Part shown: one piece after another, positions 1 to 12,055 of the stretch
Layout: every line of letters starts with the position of its first letter
Position numbering within the stretch: position 1 is the stretch's first letter
DNA from: Blattamonas nauphoetae
Lineage: Eukaryota; Preaxostyla; Oxymonadida
Assembly: GCA_033064195.1 (NCBI GenBank)
Contig: JARBJD010000185.1
Location: 1 to 64,000 of the forward strand
Length of the DNA: 64,000 nt
Direction of reading: 5' to 3'
Made by a program: the position numbers and the translations under genes
Notes under the pieces: model-generated
The model's database searches: none
Seen by the model: the letters and a program-made list of their open reading frames with translations, nothing else
What the model was told of the DNA's origin: nothing

Positions 1-540
1 AGGAAGAACTCATCAACTTGAAGTGGACTGACATTGAATGGTCCTCGCCTTCGACAAAGACAACGAAACGTTTAGCCACAATTAACCTTCGCTTGAAACA
101 AAATCAAGATGTGATTGAACCGAAGCTCCTTCTCGACGAGGGTTCGCCTGAACTGTCTCTTTCGTTGCACTGGTTCACCGTGGAATCTCCGCCGTCAAAA
201 GGTCGCCTCTCCTCTCTCTCATGCCGACGGGACCATGTTTGGATCGATTGGAAGACAGGAGACGCCTGAGAATCTCGCACCTAAACGAAGCCATCAAGTC
301 GGTCTTCAATCAAATTGGAATCCCCAGATACTTCGGCGCCTATACCATCAAACATGCGGCTGTTAGTTATCTGCGTCTCCGCAAGCACGTCGCTCGGTCT
401 GTCCTTAACACTCACGTCGGATGGGCGACCTCGTCTCGGATTGCCGACGAATACTATGCAAGGGAGATTCTCGTCGAATATACCGGGAAGATCACGCAGA
501 AGCTTGGTGGCAGCCACTCATCGTGGGGTCACGGTCAAAG
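1..540 (+). mobile_element. Tyrosine-recombinase element fossil (C-terminal part)
   Basis: The translation contains the C-terminal half of a tyrosine recombinase: an IKHAAVSYLRL stretch in the place of the usual H-x-x-R box, then HVGWATSSRIADEYYA, whose tyrosine fits the catalytic nucleophile position. Such recombinases occur in Crypton- and DIRS-like elements and in some virus-like elements; the fragment is too short to choose between them. It is treated as a fossil: it is cut by the left edge of the window and broken at least once. No terminal repeat is visible inside the window. Confidence 0.5.
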
Positions 541-1810
541 GAATCGTCAACACGATTCAATTCTATTGGTTTTGTACAAATTAACACCCTCATTTTATTG
601 TTGCAAAGCATTTCTTTCATTATATTCAAGCAGTTTTGTGGGGCAAAACCTTATCTCTTCATCAGATCACATTTTGCGTTGATCCGACCCATCTTTTCTT
701 TTTTCTTCCTCCATTCTCTCAATATCCGTTCTTATGTCTTCTGACCGTTCTCATTCGGATGTATTAGCCTCTTTCCGCCACTAGTTCCTCAAAGACGCGA
801 TATCATCAAACAATCCCTCTTTTCAGATTGTCAAACCAACTTCTCACGATCAACCGATGAAACCTGCAATCTGTCTGATGTTTTGGATATATTGTTAATA
901 TTTCTTTCAAATCCATTGCCAGTCTCTTCTATTCATCTGTCCATCTCTCAAATGTCTCGATCGTTGTCACCGTGGAAACCACTCTTGTTGTCAGGACGAG
1001 ATCAGACTTTCTGCCCTTCACGAGTCAAAATCTCTCGCATGTTTTGTCTTTTCCCAGATTTTGCGAAGAAACAAAGAATATTTCTTTGTTCATGTTCTTT
1101 GCCGATTCACATCTTCAGGTTCGCATTTTCTCCATTTACCATGATTGTAATGTTTCATCGTCATCTCAGTGGCTTTTACGATCATCAGTCACATAGGACA
1201 AACATAGTCAACTACACATTGTTCGAGTTACTCTTTGGGATGATGAACCAGATTTCGATCGACCAGATCTCACTTTATGAAACAAGAAGGCTGATCCAAC
1301 GTATCATGACTATGGGTATTGGATATAGACTACATCCTTTCTGGAGCCAGATTATTCCGCTATCATGATGGAGGACGAGTCTGGAGATCAGGATAAAGAA
1401 AGCCAAGAAGGACTTCAAGACAACAGAACGAACACGAAAGCATGAAAAAGATGTCTAGCACTTCAACGAAACAACTGGAAACATCATTCTGCACAGCTGA
1501 CATTCGATTAGCATTGCCGATGAATACAAATGAACCCATGCTCATCCAGTGGAAATGGAGGAGATATTTCAGTTGCACAGACAACAGAAACCTTTACAGA
1601 TGATTCTATCACACCGTTTGCTGGATGTTATGCAAAGTGATTTGGGGGGGGAATAATGGCGTTGTTGATCTAACAAACCAAACATTCCAGCGAGGAAGGC
1701 GGAACATGGGAATGAGAAGTGAAAGGAACAGGAAAACGGACAGTCGAGCGAGTCTGAGCGTCAATTGAGACGTCGGTGAGTGCCTTCCATCGGAGGGCCA
1801 CACTTTCTCC
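541..1810. other. No supported gene
   Basis: This stretch is T- and pyrimidine-rich with many short out-of-phase frames. The longest plus-strand frame (883-1368) has no recognisable domain and a composition like random translation. No terminal repeats or RNA genes were seen. It separates the recombinase fossil from the decayed gene at 1811. Confidence 0.5.
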
Positions 1811-4800
1811 ATGAGACGACGAGCTCGTCTTCAGATCGGCCTTCAACCGCAAACGAATATCCCACTCTCAGCAGACACACTCGCCATGTTCTCCAATCCT
1901 GACGAGGGACAGCAAACTGCATCGATCTCTCCAACTCTCTTGTCGTTTGCTCTCTCTCCGCGAGATCCTCGAATCAGTCCCACTCGCATCGGTTGGAACA
2001 GCATATCAAATTGCTGTCAACGACCTCCGACGAGCTGAAAGGAGCTCGGCCAGAACAAAGAAATGGAACAAGCAAATCCTTCGCAGGAGACCAACTTGAC
2101 AAGTCAAGTCATCAGCTCAGACTCGTTTCATGCCAAATCGGGAATATCTCGCCGTTTCGCTCAGAGGACCGCACAAAGACAGACTCGTCAGCGAATTCCA
2201 TCGATTTGGAATCCCATTTAAGATGGCTCCTTCGCCCATCGACAACACTTCTCCACTCAACGTGTTTCTCTCGCCTCTCCTCTCCTCCGTCCACTCATAC
2301 TTCAAACAGGAGACTGTCTCCTCCACCTCCTCCCCGACATCTCCTCGCAGATCAAGTCCCTCGCCTACCAAATGACATCCATCCAAAATTATGCTTTTGA
2401 CGTGTTGCCAGCCCTCGCCCAAGTCAAGCAGACCATCACCAACCAAAGAATCCCGCCGCTGGCGAGGACATTTCGAAGTCAGTATGCGTCGTCTCAACTG
2501 CACCCATCGCACATCGCGAAATTGGTTGTCACGGCTGACGTGCAGAATCTCCACACGCGATTGATACGGAACCCTCTCCGCTCGCTGTTCATGCCTGTGT
2601 TCAGAGATGCCATTCTGCCTGCCTCTCACCCACTCACTGTGGGGCAATCCGTCATCTCTGATATACCTTCGTATTCTTTGAACAGCTCGTCGCCTGCCTC
2701 GATCATCAATGGAAATGCATTCCACGAAGACACCCTCCATCACCAACAGCGCCAGTCCACTTTGACTACGTCTCCACACCGTCCTTCACATCAATCTCAG
2801 ACAAGACAACAGTGTCGATGAAGACACACAAATCAGACAATTCAGATTCAATTCCGTACGACGTCACATCCTCCACAGTCGGCGGTCAAGTTGTGTCGAT
2901 CGACAGCGAGACAGGAACAGTTCGAGTGACAGCCGCGCCCATCGCTGGGAAGGGACGGAGCAGACGGGGAGAGGATTCGGACATCTTCTGATGCCAGACA
3001 GAACAGCGATCTCGACACAGACTCTCCTCGACCACCGTCACAAATCGTGTCAAGCGTTTATCGAGGCTGCAAGAGTGTTTTCGAACGAGCAGGGAAGGAT
3101 GGGATTCTGCGGTATCGAAATGGAGAAGGTGTGTTGGATGCAGATTCCTATTGAGGAAGAAGCTGAAGACGACGATCCCAAGGCGATGAAAGGAAAGAAG
3201 GCGAAAGCGAAGAAACTGAACCATCACCGATCGCTCCACAAAACAGCAAAACATCGAGAAAGGAAGGAACAGAGCGACCGTGGAAGAGACAATTGACAAT
3301 CCGTTCGAGACAACTACAGAAGAAGCGCAGGAAGTGGTTCGTCGTGTCTTCACTGCACACTTCACTCGCCTTCTCCATTCTGCGGACCCTGCCTCAATCT
3401 CAAAGACGTCCTCATCGAACACTCTTCACAAAGTGTCGACCACAACCCAGCCATCCCCTCTCCTCCCACCCGACATCGACTTTGCTGACTGCGACGATCC
3501 TGACATAATCCTCCTTCGCGACTGCTTCAAAGATGTCTCCCTCCCGTCTCATCTTCCGATCGACCAAGCAGCGGAAGAGAGCTGCGCCATCGCGAAACCA
3601 CAACTCAGAGAGAACGATCGCTCCAGACGCTTCCTCACAATCTCAACGCCATCACTCAGCACCTTCCAGCGTTCTTCCTGCTCCCCGCTCTCCACACTCA
3701 ATCCGTCCGCTCTTCCTCCGATTCGATCTGTCGAGGCCATCAACAGCGACGAGACAACGAGTCCGCACGCGTGTAGACAGAGTCTCAATTGTGCAGCACA
3801 ACACCGGAGAGCGGGTTGTCCATCACGCGGATGGGACTCGAGTCTTCCACTCTTTCGCATTCGGAGACAGCCCGAAGCTGGTTGAGAAGTACGAACAAGA
3901 AACCGAGTCCCTCGCGCCGATGAAGGCGATATTGTGTGTGGAGCACCCCAACTCGCCGCGCATCCTCATCTCACTCGTCCAGAAGAAGATCTGGTCGTTC
4001 CTCAACCAGTTCAACAGGTCAGAGGACATCGCATTGTCGATCCAGGGAACTCGGCTGAGAAGAAGATTGTGATCACCGAACCAGACAACAAGCACATCCA
4101 CTTCACTCCCGTCGGCAACGTGACTGTCGACTGCGAGCACTCGACGAAGAAGCCAGCAGCCAAGTTCGGTCCTCCCATACGCCTGCCTATCCTCTTCTTC
4201 AAGACAACAGACGGGTCGATTACTGTCAGACCTTCAATGCGAACCACCCCAATTCTGTCAGGTATGACGAATCCCTCGAACTCGTCCACGTCGAGCAACG
4301 AACAGCGACAGTCCAGTGCGACGTCTTCAAGTTCGTCACGCCTCGCTTCTCCTCTCGCCTGTTTTGAAAGCATCGTCGTCCATTCCAGTCGCACCTGTCG
4401 TCACCGAAGTGACCGAAGCGTATTCCTCGAAACGCCCACACACTGCCCGCCGGGTGTTCTTCACCGCGTTGGATGGGACAGCGTGTTGGGTGACAGCACG
4501 CACGATGAAGAATGCGACACCTCCAAAACGGGTACCTGGCGCGTTCTTCCTTCTCGCTCTTCGGACAGAATTGGAGTTCATGGAAGAAGCTGAAGGAGAA
4601 GAAGCTGAAGAAGGAGCGGATTGCGGAGCAGGAGATTGACGAAGCGAGAAGGCAAAGTGAAAAGCAGCACAACTCGCACGAGCTTCGTCCGTCACTCCTT
4701 CCCAGACTTAAGCAATCACTTCGGAACTATAAATCTCCACTCAGCGCTGGATTACTCGTCTGTCTGCTCTCCACGCGCCCCAAATCCAGCTCCCAGTGGA

Positions 4801-5250
4801 CACACTCATCACGACGTCGACACAGATCGGGCAGACATCACTCGCATCGCTCCAGACATCGCCGTTCATCCTCCCTCGTCTCTTCGTCATCAGACACAAC
4901 GGCATGGTATTCGAAGAGCTGCTCCGAAGGAAGGCAGTGTCTCGACTTCTCTCCTCAAACCAACTGCCAACAACAAACCAGTGAGAGTGTCTCGTCAATC
5001 GCGACTCCTCTCGTATGCCTCTCTCATCGCTCTGACACCAAGTCCACGACCGTCACCTTCAAACGGCGCGTCGTCTGATCGTCAGACTCAAGAAAAACAG
5101 GAGTGATCTGTGCCCAACCCTCGACAGACGATCTGCACAGCCAGAACCCACTCTTACACAGCCAACACCGACACATTCACGGTTCTCAAGCTGTGCCGAG
5201 AACTACACTAGAGAGGCACACTGAAGGAGTTGCCATCGCGTTGGGTGTTG
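1811..5250 (+). pseudogene. Decayed SPAG17/PF6-like ciliary central-pair gene
   Basis: Plus-strand coding sequence is spread over all three frames. Plausible protein blocks are LLPDISSQIKSLAYQ onward (about 2310-2740), SETGTVRVTAAPIAGKG (about 2905), a lysine/acid-rich EDDDPKAMKGKKAKAKK stretch (about 3165), and VVHHADGTRVFHSFAFG followed by ILCVEHPNSPRILI (3810-3975). A VFFTALDGTACWV block follows (about 4455). SPAG17/PF6, a scaffold of the axonemal central pair, carries repeated 'DGT' strands followed by 'VE-P-G' strands, which the 3.8-4.5 kb blocks resemble; the match is weak and from memory. Introns alone do not explain the frequent frame changes, so a multiply broken host gene is most likely. 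The exact ends are uncertain. Confidence 0.35.
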
Positions 5251-5289
5251 TTTTCTTGTCGAACTTGTTAACATTATCTGTCCTTTAAT

Positions 5290-7400
5290 TTCTCATCATT
5301 GAGCCATCGGCATCTCTTCCATTTTACCTCGTAATTTTGAGGCTATGTACCTTATAGTGACCATTGTTTCCTGAACTCGTGAAATCAACTCCATCGGTGT
5401 GATCAACCCATTGCCGCACTTTTCTTCAGAATCGGAGAAATACAACTCAAATAAGGTTTTGCCCCAATTTTTATGTTGATTTTGAAAAGGAGTAAATAAA
5501 TCCAATAAAATGGGGTGTCGATTCTGAGTGGGAACGACCCATCTGGAATCATCTCAACACCTGTCTGTGCAACCTTCGAAAAAGTGGTCCAACAGGGAAT
5601 GAGATTCAGAAATGGAGCTCAACTCTTAGTATGTTTTTCCGACTGCTGCTAATTTTGATAACCAACCTGGTGCCATTTATGTAAAATAAAAACTGGAACA
5701 TAAACAAATTATAATCCTTTGAATTGAATTTTGGAATTTGACGACTGGGGCATGTCATCGTTTGAATACCGTCCATTTCGTGGAGGTTCATTATCTATCA
5801 TCTGTTGTTGTGGTGCTCGATTGATTGCTTTGTTTTGCTGGTACACATCCATCATTCCGCCGAAGCCACTGAGGATTCCTCCTGCTGTTTGTCCAAACTT
5901 GTTGTTTGTCTGTGAGAGCAAGCCACCTCCAACCTGAAGCAGTGATGGAGCAAGCGGTTTGATGAATTGAAAGAACTGTTTGCCAATATTTTTGAGTTTG
6001 TTGAAACTTCCTGGTGCCATTTATGTAAAATAAAAAAATACAATTCATTAATTTTTCTAACGAGGAATTGCCTTTGTCAATGAAATTCCATAATTGAGTA
6101 TAGTGTTGTATGCTTCGTTGAAGGCAATGCTCATATCTTTTCCACCAACAAGAATCTTGAAAATTGTTCGAAAGATTGGTAGTTTATTCAGACATAGACA
6201 CTTGTCAGACAAATCATCCAGTTCGATCACCACATCATTGATTCCAGTGAGTGTCGCAATCAGTGCACATAAATCACTTTGGTTTGTGATCAGTTTCTTC
6301 GATGGTTCAATGAGATTATTCAGTAGTTTCTTTTCACAAGCAAATGCATTCTTGTAAACAAGCAATAATTGATCTTTGAATGCTGCAATGTTGGATGTGT
6401 ACTCACGAAGTGGATTGAACGACTTTGGATTGGTGCTGATGGATAAAATCTCAAGTGGTGGTGGATCATACGTTCCTGGAACATTGTCTAGTTCGACATT
6501 CGCGCATTGTTCATTTTAGATCTTCGAGTTTTGATCTTCCAGAAGATGCTCCTTTGTTATCGATGATCACATTGTTGGTGATTGACGTTGGAACTGAAGA
6601 AGAACTTGTGTGTTTCGTAAATTGACAACTTAGAATTGGCTGCATCACTTTCTATAAGAAATAAAAAAAATATATATTTATGTTTTAATCACTCATATCT
6701 TTCTCCAAGTGTGCGAATCGAGAATATTCAGGCATATGTCCTGTTTGGTATCTTCCGATATCTCCGTTCTTGTTCGGTACGCTGCAGTTGTCTGTTCGTT
6801 CACAAATGTTGAGATGTTTGCTGAATAACGACCAAGGAAAGTTTGCAGATCTTCTGTTTTGTGATGATTTCGAGAAACTGTGGATGAATCTGTTCCTTAA
6901 ACGCTTTTCTTGCTTTCGTTCTCTGATGATCTGGATTTGAACTGATGAAACCTTCAACATAATCTTCAAGCCATTGATCCCACATCTTTGATGCAATTTT
7001 AGACTGAATGGAATTGAAAACCATATTGTCCAACACTCCTTTCCCAGTGTCTGCAGGTTGTTCTCGACTGGCTCGATACAGCTTCAAAACATTGGTCATG
7101 AATTCACCAACAGCTTTCTTCATTATTGCATAAGGTTGTTGTGATCGTTGTGCTTGCATTTCTTGGTAGTTGACGAACAATAGTAATTCACTGGGTGTCA
7201 GGTTCGATTTGGAAGTTGATGTCATGAGATTGGTCGAAACGAGAATGAATGGAGAGCCGTGTGCGCGAATTGATAGTAATATCCTCGGGTAATGAAAGAG
7301 ATATGAAAGATGATTGTGAGATTGCGCTGAAATGGGATGTCGAGTGAGAGATCGAGAACATGAACAGTACATGAACATCCTCTGCATTGATCGAAAAACA
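5290..7400 (-). mobile_element. Virus-like small-gene cluster (fossil, family unassigned)
   Basis: A compact AT-rich run of small minus-strand frames with one polarity and short spacers. Parts: a C-terminal frame at 5296-5505; a 103-residue frame at 5709-6020 starting MAPGSFNKL, with two hydrophobic glycine-rich segments; a frame at 6057-6365; a region around 6530-6650; and an alpha-helical frame inside 6685-7217 starting MTSTSKSNL. The frame at 5709 and a neighbour at 5680 share the same leader, a TTTTATTTTACATAAATG box followed by a MAPG start. This spacing and shared leader recall Polinton-like or virophage-like elements, but no capsid, ATPase, protease or polymerase was recognised. It looks old and broken (roughly two or three breaks). 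Confidence 0.35.
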
Positions 7401-7763
7401 ATGATGAAGTGAATCTGTTGAGGGCGAGAAAGGCCGCAGAAATGGCAGATATGTTACAAAACTGGTACACTTCCGTTCTGAAGTTTCTGTTCTGGATTTG
7501 TGGCATCGGAAGATGTTGAAGAAGAGAAACGATGATGGCTGTCTGTTATGGAATGAGAGAATGATCGAGAACGAAGAACAAACGTGTGAATATCACTTAG
7601 TGAAGTGGATCTGATACGTGACATTTGGGTTTCATTTTGATGATTAGGATGTTAAGAGGTTGGAGATAGGAGATGATAAGAAGACAATCAATCCGAACAG
7701 CAGGCTTTTTCGATGGAGTTGTTGTGTGAGCGACTTCGTAGCACATCCTCACGACCTCCATTT
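7401..7763. other. No supported gene
   Basis: Between the virus-like cluster and the left end of the large palindrome. Only short frames without recognisable features were seen. Confidence 0.5.
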
Positions 7764-8369
7764 CTGACTTGAGCGTGATCAAGATATCTACTCCGAACCA
7801 AGTGAGAGAAATAGAAAAATACGAGTGTTAAAACAATGGAGAAGTATACTGATATGATGAATGTTCAATGTCTCATTTCTTTCGGTCTAGATCATATCTG
7901 GATTTGAACCAGACGCCAATTCCAGACTAATGAAGAGAAAAACACGAATCAAATGGAAAAAACGACGGAAGGGCAAACTAATATTGTGAGATTGGCATTT
8001 ATCAAAGGAGGTTGTAGTCATGGACAGAGAATAGGAGAGTGTACAAATAGTCGAGCAGATCTCCACAAATTTGGTTACGATGGAGACAAAAATGAATCAA
8101 AACCGGACAAAAGAAGTGTTGAATGGAGAATTGACATCAATTCGCGAGATGAGAGGATCTGAAAGAAGCGAGAAGACAAGAACAACTTGACATGGGTGAG
8201 AGGATCAGATCATAGGACAGGACAGGACAGGACAGGACATGTCCGATTTGTCCTGTTTTGAGATAACTACAGAAGTTGGATGAACTAATTGAGAGAAAGA
8301 TACAGTATGAATATAAGGTGCTTGTCCGATTTTGTCCTACTCTGTCCTCTCTTGGGCCGATCGTCCTCT

Positions 8370-8389
8370 AAACTCCTAATTAGGAGTTT
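8370..8389. repeat. Perfect 20-bp palindrome in left arm
   Basis: AAACTCCTAATTAGGAGTTT is its own reverse complement. The identical sequence lies in the right arm at 9229-9248. It may be a binding site of the foldback element's recombinase (inference). Confidence 0.8.
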
Positions 8390-9228
8390 GTAGGACAGTA
8401 CCCCTCCAGCTCGTGATTAGCCACCAAATCGGTTTTCACGCACTTTAACGCCATTTTCAACAATTTTAGATGGGGATGAACAAATCTTGAATGATAAAGT
8501 TCACTATAGTGTCAGAAAAAGGCAATGCAAAATTATTGTTTTGGAATCGTCTTTTCGAGACATTCTCAGGCATAATACCGAGCAAAATGAAGACAAAGCG
8601 TGTTTTACGAGCAGGAAGAAGGTGAATTTAGACGAAACAAATGCATATCAAGCTGGATTTCCGAATCGGACAAGACCTCTGTCCTCTGTCCTCAAGATCG
8701 GGTGCTCTGTCCGTCCGCTTAACATCATAACTCCTCTTCCACAAACCGAAGCTCCCACGAGTTTCCAAACCTTCCACCAAGACTGTGCGTGCCCCTAATT
8801 GCTCCCATTTCCGTCGCGCAAGCGGCAGTTTCTTCAATCATTGGTTCGCCCTGATTGAAGAAAAAGAAGTGCTACACTACCGTAGAATTATGATGTTAAG
8901 CGGACGGACAAGAGGCCAAATCTGTAGGACAGAGGACAGAGGTCCTGTCCGATTCAGAAAGACACCTTTATCTGCCTCTATTTCGTCTGAATTCATCTTC
9001 TCTCTGCGCGTCAAACATTCTTTGTCTCCATTCGGACCTGTTCAATGCCAGAGAATGCCTCAAAACGACTATTGGAATGTATATTTTTTGCTTGGCCTTT
9101 TTCTGACACTATAGTGGAGTTTTTCATTCAAAACTCGTTCATCCCCATCTAAAATTGTTGAAAAGGGTGTGAAAGTGCGTAAAACCCGGTTTGGTGGCGA
9201 ATTTCGAGCTTCCGGGGTTCTGTCCTAC

Positions 9229-9248
9229 AAACTCCTAATTAGGAGTTT
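9229..9248. repeat. Perfect 20-bp palindrome in right arm
   Basis: Same sequence as at 8370-8389, conserved exactly while the surrounding arm sequence has point differences. Confidence 0.8.
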
Positions 9249-9846
9249 ACAGGACGATCGGCCCAAGAGAGGACAGAGTAGGACAAAATCGGACAAGCAC
9301 CTTATATTCACACTGTATCTTTCTCTCAATTAGTTCATCCAACTTCTGCAGTTATCTCAAAACAGGACAAATCGGACATGTCCTGTCCTGTCCTGTCCTA
9401 TTTTCTGATCATCTTCCCCATGTCAAGTTGTCCTCGTCAGCTCTTTTCTTTCTGGACATCTCATACCGTGATTTGAAGTCGGTTCTCCATTCAACACTTC
9501 TATTGTCTGGAAATGACTCTTTTTTATCACCATTGAAGCAAGATTTATCGAGATCGACGCGACTCGGCATTTCCTCTTCTCTTCTCTGACAATGATTACA
9601 AACTCAGCTGATAGATGCATCTCGTACAATATCAGTTTGTGTTTCCATTGTTTTTCCTCTTTTTTCCGTTCACTTCTCTTCATTAGTCTGGAATGGATGA
9701 CTTGTTCAAATCCAGATTCGATCTGGACCGAAAGGAATGAGATATTGATGATTCAGTATCTCAGTATGCCTCTCCATTGTTTCGACCCTCATCTTTTCTA
9801 TTTCCCTTTCTTGATTTGGAATAGATGTCTTGATCACACTTCACAG

Positions 9847-10346
9847 ACCAAAAGGCATCTTCAACACTCTTGTCTTGTTGACCAACGTGGCCATTTCCAT
9901 CCTCATTATGTTCCTCAGACGATTCCCCAATATCTAACCGTTACTTGCCTCGCACTATCTCTCCTCCTCTTCAGGTACTCCTTCTTCATGCTCCCATTCT
10001 TCACAGACATGACCAACGCATTTCCACAGCAATGTGTGCTGATATCGCAGTCTTTCATCTCATTGGAATGACATGTTCATTCGTTGGCAATGACAAGACG
10101 CGGCTGAATACCATCATGTGGATCGTTTGGGCGCTCGCCTTTCTCGGCGTTTCCATGGGTGTGTTCTTCCTCTCTCGCACGTTTTCCAGCTCAAAATGGA
10201 CAGTTATACCGAATGAACCAATTCCCGTCCTCCGTAACAGGTTCCTGATGAGACTCCAGCGATCCTGTCCAGCACACACTGATCTCCCCGAAAGTTCAAA
10301 ATACCCTATTTCCCAAGCCACAGCTATGAAGACCACAACAAAATGA
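9847..10346 (+). pseudogene. Fragment of a multi-span membrane protein
   Basis: Two hydrophobic helices are visible in different frames: LLTNVAISILIMFLRRF (about 9875-9930) and MWIVWALAFLGVSMGVFF (about 10117-10170). Between and after them are short hydrophilic stretches typical of loops. The family was not recognised; a transporter is plausible. The frame changes between the helices, either from an intron or from decay. The neighbours on both sides are decayed, so a broken host gene fragment is favoured. Confidence 0.3.
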
Positions 10347-10380
10347 GCGGTGAAGCAAGTAATGATCACGATACATCTGA

Positions 10381-11507
10381 CAAACGGATTAACCATCGAT
10401 CGCCAACTCTAACTCCACAACTCTCTTTCGAGTGTGACGTTCGACACATATGTATACGGGACACGCAGCGAAGTCGAGATGGATGAAATGGGAAATGTAC
10501 AATATCAAATACTTACTCTTAAAGTGGATGATCCAACCAAGTCATCAGTGTCACTTGTCATCCCCACCCAACCCACTCCAAATGTCTCTTTCACACATGC
10601 GATGTCCAATTCTCTCCATCATGTTCCAAATCCTTCAATAGTTGGGCCTTCACAAATCCAAACGAAGCCACCAACGGTCCACCCAGCATCTTCCCCACTC
10701 CTGTCATTCTCTCCGTCAACAACCAAAATCACCCGCAAACTCCCACACAGCCAGTCCATTCGTGTCTGTATGTGATCCGAACTTTGTTTTACTCAGCCAA
10801 TCAACCACAATTCGTCGAGACCTCCAACTTCAGGCCCCAATCTCCAGTCGAAGCTGTTGAGCGAACAACTCTCAAGGAAAGTTCCAAAATGCACAAGTAC
10901 GAGTCCAGTGCAGGAAGCCATCAAATATTTCTCTGTTAAAGAACTTCGCAAGAATCGAGAGTGTGTCACTTCCAAACGATCAAGCAGACGGGAAAGAGGA
11001 GGCATTTCTCAACACTCTCTTCCATGACTCATACCGTCATTTCACTGAATGCCTCACTTGCCATTCACGAACAATTCACTCGGCCACTTCGAAACCGGCG
11101 ACTGGGTGTTATGTATTGACGCGTCCTGCGCGATTGTCGAGGAAAGCGAAGCCACACCGAAAACATACAGCACCCTCACTCCACAGCAGCTGGCGAGGGA
11201 GAAGAAGAGTGGGCGTCCCACAACGCGAAGTTCAGACAATGCGAACGATCCCTTCAAGTCATGTGCGTATCGACTCATCTACCGCCGAGTGGAGACAGAG
11301 CTGGTCACGCAGGATGAGCTGACTGCAGTGAAGAGAGATTATGAGAGAAGCCTCGATCCTGCACAAGCGCCGAAGATGAATGAGAAGGAGGGAGGGAAGA
11401 CAGATGGTATGGATGTGGAGGGAGGAGTTAAGAAAGCGGATGATGGGAAGGAAAAGGAGAACAGCGGAAAAGTGGAAGAGGAGGAAGAGAAGAAAAGCGA
11501 AGGATAA
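10381..11507 (+). pseudogene. Decayed ubiquitin-specific protease (USP48-like) 3' part
   Basis: The clearest block is at 11130-11310: GDWVLCIDASCAIVEESEA, then about 35 residues later KSCAYRLIYRRVE. This matches the end of the USP catalytic fold, where 'GxWxxxDD..V' is followed after an insert by 'AYxLxYxR'. A spacer of this kind before the last strand is typical of USP48-type enzymes. An acid/lysine-rich tail (MNEKEGGKTDGMDVEGG onward) ends at 11507. The catalytic His block is not clearly seen, and upstream coding fragments (10434-11000) jump between frames. It is most likely a broken deubiquitinase gene. Confidence 0.4.
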
Positions 11508-12055
11508 AGTGAAGTGCAGGAACGCCAAAACGACACAAAAAGAAGATCACTGATTCCACTTTGATGACAACCTCGATGATGGTGTTGTAACAAAATGCGG
11601 TGCATTTCCACCAAACTGATCTATCAAATGCGCTCCAAGAAATCTCGTTCAGGAGGGAACTTTGCTCTTTCTTCGTTTACAGGCGGCTTGCTGATCCAAA
11701 GATCAAATGAATAAAGAACGGCCGAGTGAAGAACACGAAAATAATGATAGATTCAGTGGAGTACGATGCTTCCCAGGCGACACTTGTCCACAACACACCC
11801 TCCTCTGTCAGTTCGGACATGCTGCCCTTCTCCAACCACAACTTCCCCGTCGAACACCCCGTCGCCCGCAAAGTGCTCGCACGTGCAGTTCGAGAGGGCC
11901 ACTTTCGGAAGCTTCACCAAACCGGAGTTGTCGTGGCTAACAATCGCAAATCACTTCCACCCACAAATTGCAACGAAGAGGAGAGAGAGTGGGGGAGGTC
12001 GGTGTTGACCAGCGAGCAGCTTGTGAACGAAGAAAGAGAAAGGTCGGCGCAGGAA
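11508..12055 (+). other. Unassigned coding-like stretch
   Basis: Plus-strand frame 11726-12193 includes DMLPFSNHNFPVEHPVARKV and an acidic/basic tail; the part beyond about 12060 is antisense to the beta-helix remnant. No family was recognised. It may belong to the same decayed region as the USP-like fragment. Confidence 0.2.

Larger units (their letters stand above)
7764..9846. repeat. 2.1-kb foldback palindrome
   Basis: Left arm 7764-8730 is the reverse complement of right arm 8888-9846; the loop is 8731-8887 (157 bp). The inner arm halves (about 8211-8730 and 8888-9409) match closely. Both contain a GGACA-repeat block beside GGACATGTCC, a CACTATAGTGTCAGAAAAAG box and a perfect 20-bp palindrome. 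The outer halves (about 7764-8210 and 9410-9846) still align base by base but with clearly more differences. No long reading frame is shared between the arms, so it is not an inverted pair of genes. It looks like a foldback transposable element, or an old inverted duplication whose inner part was homogenised later. Confidence 0.85.

Noticed and set aside
883-1368. 161-codon plus-strand frame
   Set aside because: Pyrimidine-rich composition, no domain, no conserved neighbour; probably chance.
8215-8250. GGACA tandem repeat as a CRISPR or satellite array
   Set aside because: Only a few 5-bp units, no spacers; it is part of the palindrome arm.
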